DNA of 64,000 nt from positions 68,766,472 through 68,830,471 of the forward strand of contig NC_060257.1 in assembly GCF_921293095.1 (NCBI RefSeq), written 5' to 3'. The DNA is from Ischnura elegans (Eukaryota; Arthropoda; Insecta; Odonata; Coenagrionidae). This document shows positions 55,498-64,000 of this stretch, one piece after another (positions within the stretch are counted from its first letter, which is position 1; each line of letters starts with the position of its first letter). The position numbers were made by a program, and so were the translations under genes. The notes under the pieces are model-generated. The model ran no database searches, was not told the DNA's origin, and worked only from the letters and a program-made list of their open reading frames with translations.

Positions 55498-58400
55498 ATG
55501 GCAGTTTCAGGTGGTGAGAAAAACATCCCCTCGTCTAATATACCTACTGATGACAGAATGGAGTGGGTGCCTTTGGCATTGACTCTTGTAGAATATCCAC
55601 AAGGTTTGTATTCCAATTTGTGCTTAAACATTCGTAACGGAAGCGATAATATGCATAAAATGAGGGGAGTATGAACTGCCACCTCAAGTGGAACATTGAT
55701 AATTGATATAGTCTGTCTTGGCTCCATAAATTTTACCTGATATAGAGATTTTGTCCATTTTAATGACGATTTATTATTAATGTAAGGTTTTCTCACTTGT
55801 ATTTTATCAGGTGATTGGCTTGGGAAAATGTTTGCCTTGGCCAGTCTCATGCCTTTCGGAATAATCGCAGGATTCGTAGCGCTTGTCTTATTTAGGAGAG
55901 ATTTACACACGGTAAGATATCTCCGTGAACTTAGCTGCTAAACAAGAGTGATTTACAATGTTTACAAGACAATGTCTCTGTGTGCATGACTTTAATTTGT
56001 GGGCGCAATTGCTACCTACGTAGCATTTGTATCGTAACTAATTTTCAATGAGGAGCTGCTGATGTTATGTTTCTGTGCTCCCACTATTATGTGTTAATAT
56101 AGGCCATGTAATAATATTCCATTTAGCAATTAAATGGCCCTGATTCTCCCGGTGTCATCTTATCTTTTAAGTGAAAAGGTGTCTTCGTTTAGGTCATTTT
56201 CCTTATAAGCTGCGGGTGGCTGTCTCAAAACCGTAAAATCAACGCGTAAATTTAAAGAATCCGTAACTAAATTCATACATGCCTCTTTTAATTTTTCTGA
56301 GAGCGATGCACCCATTATCACCTCATGTGTAGCGTGTATATGTCATGGTGAATATAATTCAGTCATCCGACTAAGTATGGTCTTCAGTAATTGGTTTTTG
56401 TTGATTCCCAGATTGCCTTCTTCATTGGAACCATGGTGAATGAATTAATAAACCTCATATTAAAGCACACTATTTGTGAAGCAAGACCTATGCACCGAAA
56501 TGGATTGTATACTGAATACGGCATGCCCTCTTCGCATTCCCAGTTTATGTGGTTTTTTGCTGTGTATGTGGTGTTTTTCGTCTTCATCAGGTAAGCATTA
56601 GGGTGTATTGTAGATGACTGCAGACATGCGTTTCTACACAAATTGCTCTGTTGTCATTTTTCTGTAATGGATTAAATGGTATATGTATTTTTTTTTCTTG
56701 GTGTATGTTAGTGATTTAACTTGCTTCGCTTTGAGGATTATATTTTGGGATTTGAGGAGGATTTCCATTATTTTTAGGAAACAGAATTTTAGATTGTGAA
56801 TTGTGATTGACTGAAACTTACTGTCTTCCCATTTAGTTAAGTGTTTCTTGAGCCACATTCATTCATGCTCATCTCAGTTTGCATCTAGACATACTTTACA
56901 CCTGTAAAGGTCATTGTAACTCATGAAGAGAATTTTAAAGATATTCCGAGGATGACTAGAAAACCATTACATCTCAACTGTTGAGATTTATGCCATATGA
57001 ATCAAATTGATGCCATATTATTCTGAGGAACTAATTAAGGGTTTATGTAATGTCTTTATTGGAAAATTTTCATTGAAAGATCTCAATTTCCATGTTCGTT
57101 TATTGAAGATTGTTACAATGGGACACGTAATTACATAATTCAGAAGTGCATTTTTTCTCAATCTTGCATGCAATTGCTCAAATTTAAGGATAATATTATA
57201 ACAGGCTATTTTCCATCCTATGTTCTTACATTCTTGCATCAGCTTTAGCAGTTCACTGCTCTACACTTAATAATTTTCTACAATTTAAAATGTGCTCTCA
57301 CATATGGGTCAGGTTGTGCAAGTACTTGCCTGTGCAAAACAGGTTCAAAGAAATGGTGTGTTTTTTTGGCGTAATGGGTTAGCCCCTATAGTGTTGAGCC
57401 CCTGAAGAATGAGTCCTGTTCTCATTTCTTGGTAAAGCCAATGGACTACCACCAGCAGAAATTCTCAGTGTCCAATATTTTGACATTCTGCAACCTTTGT
57501 CTTCGACTTTACAGTCCAGAAAATAATCTCAGGTTAAGGGAAGAAGCTGGTCCCCTTTTTTCATAATTTATTCACTCACCCAAAGGTTACTCTCAGGCGA
57601 GCATTGTCTCACCTATCCAAACTAGCCATCGGTTTGATATACTGAGAGAGTTAGTTTCAAAAATAAAATTCATGGTGCGTTACTTTCCTATAGTAATGGA
57701 GCTCTAGGTTGAACTTAGAGAAGAATTTTTCTGCCTAAGTTAAAATGACCAACAGGCCTACATCTTTTCACATTCTTGTCTGAATTTGACTAAGAAGGTC
57801 AATCTATCATTGATGATATCTCAAAAAATAGGTTTCTGGTAGACTTTTTGGCAACGGTATAATTTTATCGAATTGCCGATTTTCGTCGGATCTTCACCAA
57901 AATTAGTATGTATACACAACTTATTTCACATTCTAAACAATCCTAGGGGTGGGTAAAAGTGCTTGGAGTACAAATTAAAATTTACTGATTCATTACTTAT
58001 CTTGGTGTCGGATAGGTAACTTATACGTTGCAGGAGCCATCACAGATGAGAAAAGACAATCGAAAACAAACTGCTGCTAAGGTTTGGGTATAGATGGGGC
58101 ATGATGTATCTTGTAAAGGATGCACATTTTCCTCTCTACATTTTGTAAAATCCGAGCGAATGAATGGCTTATTCCTAGTGTACGGTCGTAGGACCGGAGG
58201 GGTGGGTTGGGTAGCGCACGGCGGAAGCCCTGCCGAAGGCACGGCCTCCTCCTTATTTATGTGTCGACTGACTCCGACAGAAAGGCTTATGACGGCATTA
58301 GCAAAATTATGTGGACGAGTCGGATTATGCCAGGGTGGGTCGGGGCATGGTTTTTGTATTAAAAGCATTAATTCGTCCCTCGAAATTATATCAAAACCCT

Positions 58401-61400
58401 CTGATACAAACTAATTTGTTCACCTTAGCAACAGTTTAGTTTTCACCGTCACCGACTTTTTTACTTAGAGGCTTTATGGAACTTAAAGAGTAAGTACCAT
58501 ATGCTTGTCAGGGCCACATTGGTTATCAAAGAGCCCCTGCTTTGATGTGTTTTAAAAGGAAATGGTAGCCTTGAAAGATCCCAGGTTTCCCTGCACTGAC
58601 CACTATGCCCCAGATGCTCAGCTATAGACTCCCCATGTTTTCTCAAAAACTCTTTTGGAGGCCTTCTTTACCGAGAATGTTATGACTGATACCATGTGGT
58701 CAATATTCAAAATAATCAGAATCCTCAATCATATCAGTCATATAGAACTAAACAGATATTTATGGTGGAGTTGGTCAGAGTTGTCTAGTAATAGAAGGAA
58801 GGAGCATAGAATCTTTGCGACTGCACATGTCGCTTGGCTGTTAGAGATCCTTTAGTTACAAGTCAGGGTGTACTAAACTCCTTTGCAGAGGCTTTTCATT
58901 TATCTCTGTTCCTGGAAGTGTTTCCTTCACACCTGTACCCCTATTTGTAACTTCAGAAATCCTCTTTAGCAGTGGCATAACTGGGCCAGGGATGTGATCC
59001 GATATGAAAAAGCACTTTAAAGCAAGAAATTTCAATAGTTTCAGACCGCTGTCACTTTAAGGCACTAAACCAAAAAGGCATGAAACCGAAAAGGCACTGA
59101 ATGGGATGGCACGAAACCTCCTCAAATCCGAAATGACACTTCAAGGAAAAAACTGCCGATCCGAAAAGGCATGATAGTTTCGTACCATATAGTGGAATAT
59201 AGTTTTGGATCTTACATCTCACTCACTCAGAGGCGAAGAGGGGCCTGAAGAGGAAGAACTTAAGAATCTGTGAAAGATGGAATGGAAGGAAAGAGAAGGA
59301 AAGGTTATTGGCCACTCAAATGAGGTAGCAAGCTGGGGAATTCCATGCGGGAAGGGGTGGGAGAACATCTGTTTTTGGGACTCTATTGAGGGATTATACG
59401 GCAAATGCTGGGGTTGTCCACTCTTAAAGAAAGCGCCAAGGAGTTGTTTGAGAAGGTTTGGGCATCAGGTGAAGACATAGTTAAGGAGATAATGTGAAGT
59501 GGTCAAGAGTCTGGGGCATCTGGGGATAATGAGAGAGGGAATATCCAAGGGGCTAAGGAGAGACGAAAAGGGAAGAGGAAGGAGTAAAGAAGGTGGGAAG
59601 GGGTTGGGGTTTCTAACACGAGAAGTGAGCGCCTACGGATAAATAAACCAAAAATGGGAATTGAGATTGGACAATATTTCGGAAGGGAAGGGTCCGGGGA
59701 AGTAGTATGTTTATTTGAGAATAGAATGTTGAGGAGACGTGCATCTTTTGCAAAAAGTTGACCATTAAATAAATTAAGTTAATTAGACTGTACAATATAA
59801 TGTTCAATCTTTTTTCCTAGCTCTCCAGATGAATTAACTCTTAATGCATAGAATTTTAGCATCCATGTGACTTTGCAGTAGAGTAAGATTTTATCAGGTG
59901 TTTTGCAGGGAGAAATGAATCCTTTTGTGATTGCCATATGGATAAAAATGACATGTATATTATTAAATAAGATTAAAGAATATTAATGTATATTATAATA
60001 ATATTTTTAGAACAAATCAAATATGGGACTATGTATTTGTGTACACTATCGCGCCGGAAACTCTTTCACATTAGAAGTCCCTTGAAAAGTTTTTGCACCC
60101 CGTGTACGAAGCTCTCTCGTGTGGAGAGAAAGCACAAGTTCGCACCCGTCCTAAGGCTGGGACCCAACTCAGGGGGACGCTGATCCTATTCCTTGGCCGC
60201 TGTCCTAGACCCTAGAAGGATTAAAAGACTCCTTCACAGTGCCAGTCCACGGTGAATTGACTGAAATAGCCGTGTTATATATAATCAGATATTTGTTGTT
60301 CCCATCGATTATTTAATATACAAAATGAATTCCTTTTGTTTGTCTGAGCGTGAGGAAATTTTAAGCGAAGTTCTAAAGATCATATTGGCGGATTTTGACT
60401 ATTTCTATTCCATATCGGCTGATTTGGAACTGAACTGAACTCCGTTTATATTAATGCTAGAACTCCGATTAAAATTTCCATGTGATAAGCGAAAAATGAA
60501 GAATTCATGTCTAACTTCAGATATATAAGGTAAGCTACGAATATTTTTTTGGAAAAAACCCCACAAATAGCAGTGGATGACCGTACGGAGGGGATAGAAA
60601 AGGGTCGTTCAGTTCGAGGAAGGGCCTGTGCATGAGGGACATCCACTAAGCTGGTCTTTTGTGTCCATGGCGGTCCCTTTCCTAAACCCCCGCATGGCAC
60701 ATACACACGGTCAGGCATTTTAACCACTTTTTCGGATAATTTCATGCCACCCGGAATGAAACAATACGACGTGGACAATAAAGTGTATGGGATCCTAAAC
60801 TTTTAAAAGTGAAAAGTTTCGTGCCGGCCTGGTCCAAAATGAATAGGATCATTTTGTGCCTTTTCGGATTGGTCACGAAACGTTTGAAGAACGGAAAGTT
60901 TCGTATCGGATCACATCCCTGAACTGGGCATATGCTTTAGAAGGGGGATGGGATGGCCTGGGGTGGTATTCCCACTCTTATCAGCAAAAGTTTCATTTTT
61001 TAAATGCTCCTCCAAGGTACTTAACTCAGCCTCTGTGAATATATTTAAGAATACTCAATAAGTTATAATTTTAATGTGGATTAATATTCTTTCGGTATTC
61101 CCACCAGGTTTGAAACTCCATTTCTGCCGACTTTAAAAGCTCTGACTCGGGGCACGGAATGTTGCAACGCTGACAGGTCGGTGGAAATGAAACTTATAAC
61201 CCAGTGGGAATCCTGAGAGAAGTTAACCCATATTATTTGCCAAGAAAGCATCAAATCTTTCTAAAAAATATACTCACCTTCTAAGAACAGCAGGTGCTGG
61301 GCTTCGTGGTGCGATTGTTGCTTTTTACATTTTGAGTCTTGACAACGCAGCGATTTGAAAATTTTGTGTCCGTGGAAAAATTTAAAAAAAGGGTAAATTA

Positions 61401-63265
61401 GCAATAGAGTAGTTTCCTTCATCAAAGAAAACGAAAGGCATTGATTGCGATTCGTTACCCACCATAAGTGTATTCATAATATACAAATTATTTCGTTTTA
61501 GAAATACCGGTTTAGACGAAAGGCAATGGTCCATTTTTATCCTTATTTGAAAAGGGCCAGATTGGCGCCCATGCGATGCCACTCCACGTGACGTCACAGG
61601 GATCTAGTTTCTATATGAGAAGATAGGAGTTATACATCGTCTGAGGTTACCAATGCATGCATGAGGCGCAGAGCACAGGGAAACATGTCTTAATAATCAC
61701 TTATTAAAAATGGCTGAGGTCGGAAAGTTTTCTTCATTTGATAAGGTATTAATAATCCTTATTTAAGCCAAGCGCTACCAGCCAGCAGGGTACTCAGCTA
61801 CCCGCTAGCAGCCTGCGTCGTATCAGCGCTAAGCCTCACCTCAAGGTCACCTCACAGGGCGGCAGCGGGAACCAGAAATACGTCACACAGAGAGATTTCC
61901 CAGCATTCATACTTACGCGTCGCGTTTTCGCGCGCTTGAAAATTTTCACTTTTCATTTAATCGCGAAAAATTGATATCGTCATTTAAAAATCTAAAATTG
62001 TGAAATACATACTCCAGGAGTAATAATCTTTCGATTTAGGCAGTAAAAAAATAATAGGAAACCACCCTATTGTATTAGGATTACTCAATTTTCATTCTTT
62101 TGCATCTAAGTGTGTGACCATGAGAAAATTTTTCAAAGAAACTGTCCACATTAATTTTGGTCCCGTAGGACTTCACAAGTGTGGTCAAAACTTTCGTACA
62201 GATGGGACACTGATTGGACTTCCGCTTGGCGTCTGCATGGATGGCAAGGACGGCAGCCGGTCGTCCTCTGGTTGTCCTGAAAATATGGGGACAGTGAGAG
62301 GACGTGTAGCGGACGTCCTTTGGCAACAATGTACTGTGTGGGCCCCTCAAATTCCCCTCACCCCATTTCCATGTATCCCCTCCTTCTACCTTGGCTGTGG
62401 GTCTTAATACAAGAGAGAGTGCTCGATCACATTCAAAATGATATAGAATGTCAAAGCCATGGTCTGTAGTGGAGTTTTATATTAATGTGTGGAAAATACG
62501 ATTTGTAGTTTATATTTTAGCATGGATATATTGTATTTGCTCCAAGTCAAGCCTGAAACAATGTCATTCATATTAATTTGGATGTTGAGTAATTTTTTTT
62601 TTCCACTGGTATTCCATGAAGCGTAGGGTATTCTTTTAAGTATTTATGCTCAAAGAACAGCTTGTTGTGTATCATTTCTAAAAATGATGAAGTCTCTTGC
62701 ACTAATTCCTCAGGAATAAATGTGGGTATTCCCTTTCAGAATTGGGGAATTGTTACTTTTAATTGACAGCAGTTGTTTAGTTTCTCCATCCATTTATTAC
62801 GGTATTATTTCATCATTTCTTCAATGAATGAAGTTCATAAATGGGTGTGCAGAATTGTGTTCACAGTATACATTTTCAAATTGGGAATTTAATGTGTTAG
62901 CTTTGTCAATTTGTTAATAATTAGCTTTGTAAATACATAACATGATAGCCTTTGCAGTAAGCAAATCATTCGCTGTATTTTTGCTATTGATGGGGAAATT
63001 TGGAACTGAATATTCTGAATGACTTTATGACACTTGTGAAATCCACATTTTATTGTTCTTCTACTGCTAATTTAAAAGAAATGTTTTAAAATTTACTTGA
63101 TTTTATTTTATGGCACATCAGGCTTCTGTTAATTTTTTAAATTAAAGAGCTCTTTCTTTTTTTCAGGCTTCATCATATGAACAATAGTACAGTTTTAGAA
63201 AATGTTTGGAAGACAGCTATTATACTTTCTTGTATATCAATGGCTACAATGGTTACTGTGAGTCG
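55498..63265 (+). CDS. DOLPP1: Dolichyldiphosphatase 1, exons 1-4 (gene continues beyond the window)
   Basis: Exons 55498-55603, 55811-55911, 56412-56590 and 63167-63265 join in frame to 161 complete codons, ending in phase 2. Human DOLPP1 is about 238 residues, so the last third lies outside. The enzyme hydrolyses dolichyl diphosphate on the ER lumenal side so the lipid carrier can be reused for N-glycosylation. The PAP2-phosphatase signature is visible: K87-x6-R94-P95 (KHTICEARP) and P108-S-S-H111 (YGMPSSHSQF). The third motif (SR-x5-H-x3-D) starts with SR at the window edge of exon 4. N-terminal WVPLALTLVEYPQGDW matches the family. Several hydrophobic helices are present. Intron 3 is enlarged to 6576 bp by repeats. 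Confidence 0.95.
58987..60921. mobile_element. 1.9-kb non-autonomous hAT-like element in DOLPP1 intron 3
   Basis: The ends CAGGGATGTGATCCGATATG and (complement) CAGGGATGTGATCCGATACG form about 23-bp inverted repeats. A perfect 8-bp duplication, AACTGGGC, lies at 58979-58986 and 60922-60929. Subterminal motifs CCGAAAAGGCA occur at 59086 and 59161 on + and at 60857-60867 on -, like transposase-binding sites. No transposase frame is seen in 1935 bp. The interior includes a part (60090-60225) shared in reverse with the TTAA element at 37892, indicating nested or captured sequence. The exact duplication argues for a fairly recent insertion. Confidence 0.9.
60930..63166. other. Rest of DOLPP1 intron 3
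   Basis: There is a GC-richer patch at 61560-61960 with CCACGTGACGTCAC (E-box plus CRE-like, about 61583) and CGCGTCGCGTTTTCGCGCGC (about 61917). It could be repeat debris or an enhancer. A minus-strand open frame at 62081-62350 (with CPICTKVL) is unrecognised. The remainder is AT-rich with no support for a gene. Confidence 0.3.
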
Positions 63266-63646
63266 GTAAGTTCAATTCTAAGTTTTCCTTATAGAATCAT
63301 TAAGATCCTGGTGTTTCTGTCTGAGGAAAAGTATCTCTGATACTATTGGCACCAGCTCATTTTACGCAATGAATATTGTGCCTTTATTGAGATCCCCTTC
63401 CTTTTTGTGTGTCTTTCCATGCCATTTTGACTAGGTGATACGGCAAAGGAATTAAACCAAATTTTCTGAATTGTTCACATTTGGTAAATAAAATCTCACA
63501 GTTTTTTTTCATGCATACGTTAAGTAGTTTACGAGTTGCATGATACGAGTTATGGGGTCATTCCATGTTAAATGAACCAGAAAAATTGTAAAATGGATCA
63601 CCATCGTGGATTTTTATGAAATTTGGTACAGATTGTTAGTTCACAT

Positions 63647-63950
63647 CAGGGGTGCAGCTAGGAATTAGGGCTGGGGGGGGGGGGGTTTAGGTGCAACTAA
63701 TACCTGGATATGTGGGGGTATGATATACCCACCAGGATAAGCGGTAGGTGCGAGATAAATTGAGTAATTTTAAGATAAATGGTTGAAAATGGTGAGTTTT
63801 ACGACCTTATGAGAGATATTTTTCTTAATACTTACACTATTCTATTAGTATTATCAACCCAATTAAGTAAAATGGATTAAACTAAAAAATTTCTCTTAAC
63901 TCTGGGGGGGGGGGTTTATCCCCCAAAAAACCCCCCTCGCTGCACCACTG
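63647..63950 (-). mobile_element. hAT-like MITE family A, copy 4
   Basis: It starts CAGGGGTGCAGCTAGGAATT and ends CCCCTCGCTGCACCACTG (304 bp), in the same orientation as copy 2. The flanks GTTCACAT (63639-63646) and ATTCACAT (63951-63958) are 8-bp repeats with one mismatch. Long G runs lie next to both ends. Confidence 0.85.
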
Positions 63951-63960
63951 ATTCACATAT

Positions 63961-64000
63961 ACGAGGGGCATCGGGAAAGTAGTACCGATTTTGAAATAAA
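63961..64000 (+). mobile_element. Left end of a mariner-type element, cut by the window edge
   Basis: ACGAGGGGCATCGGGAAAGT followed by AGTACCGATTTTGAAATAAA looks like a mariner terminal repeat (compare TACGAGG at 3561). It starts at a TA right behind the target duplication of the adjacent MITE. The element continues outside the window. Confidence 0.5.

Noticed and set aside
58094-58414. 106-codon + strand and 115-codon minus-strand frames in DOLPP1 intron 3
   Set aside because: Overlapping frames over a GC-richer patch with no splice sites or family similarity, probably repeat debris.
1-64000. LTR elements, Polintons, CRISPR arrays, rRNA genes
   Set aside because: No long terminal direct repeats with gag/pol-like frames, no capsid-type proteins, no regularly spaced spacer array and no rRNA-like sequence were noticed.

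Overview
This is a eukaryotic, almost certainly arthropod (probably insect) nuclear window. It is AT-rich with long introns, spliceosomal GT-AG boundaries and dense transposon debris (hAT, mariner, piggyBac-like and Helitron-like elements, RTE-type LINE, Penelope-like element, tRNA-derived SINE). No bacterial, viral or organellar features were seen. The species cannot be fixed from sequence alone.

Layout. (1) About 1-29.7 kb, + strand: the 3' part of one large gene encoding the cytoplasmic tail of what looks like a membrane receptor or adhesion protein. A 14-nt microexon is followed by a 17.3-kb intron and five more coding exons, ending in a PDZ-ligand-like C-terminus and a long 3' UTR. The big intron holds two separate tandem arrays, a mariner relic, a LINE relic and several inverted repeats. 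(2) About 30-39.7 kb: intergenic transposon territory, including a 2.6-kb 5'-truncated but otherwise open RTE-like LINE with a 10-bp target duplication, a decayed Penelope-like element, a TTAA-flanked element and two adjoining perfect palindromes. (3) About 39.8-51.3 kb, + strand: a small heat-shock protein gene with a strong heat-shock-element/TATA promoter about 8.2 kb upstream of its coding exons. Between promoter and coding exons sits a BED zinc-finger exon whose donor is in phase with the sHSP acceptor. A 180-bp palindrome nearby carries a hammerhead-ribozyme-like motif. (4) About 54.0-64 kb: a compact cluster. A tiny minus-strand transcription unit with two tandem micro-ORFs lies head-to-head with OSTC (complete, 4 exons, 149 aa). 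OSTC is followed 460 bp later by the start of DOLPP1 (exons 1-4 in the window, the rest beyond it). DOLPP1 intron 3 (6.6 kb) carries a 1.9-kb hAT-like element with perfect 8-bp target duplications.

How they work together. OSTC is a subunit of the oligosaccharyltransferase that transfers dolichol-linked glycan to proteins, and DOLPP1 recycles the dolichyl pyrophosphate this releases, so two consecutive steps of the N-glycosylation cycle sit side by side. The sHSP is an independent, probably heat-inducible chaperone gene. Exon boundaries were derived by hand from splice consensus, reading frame and remembered protein families. No alignment was run.
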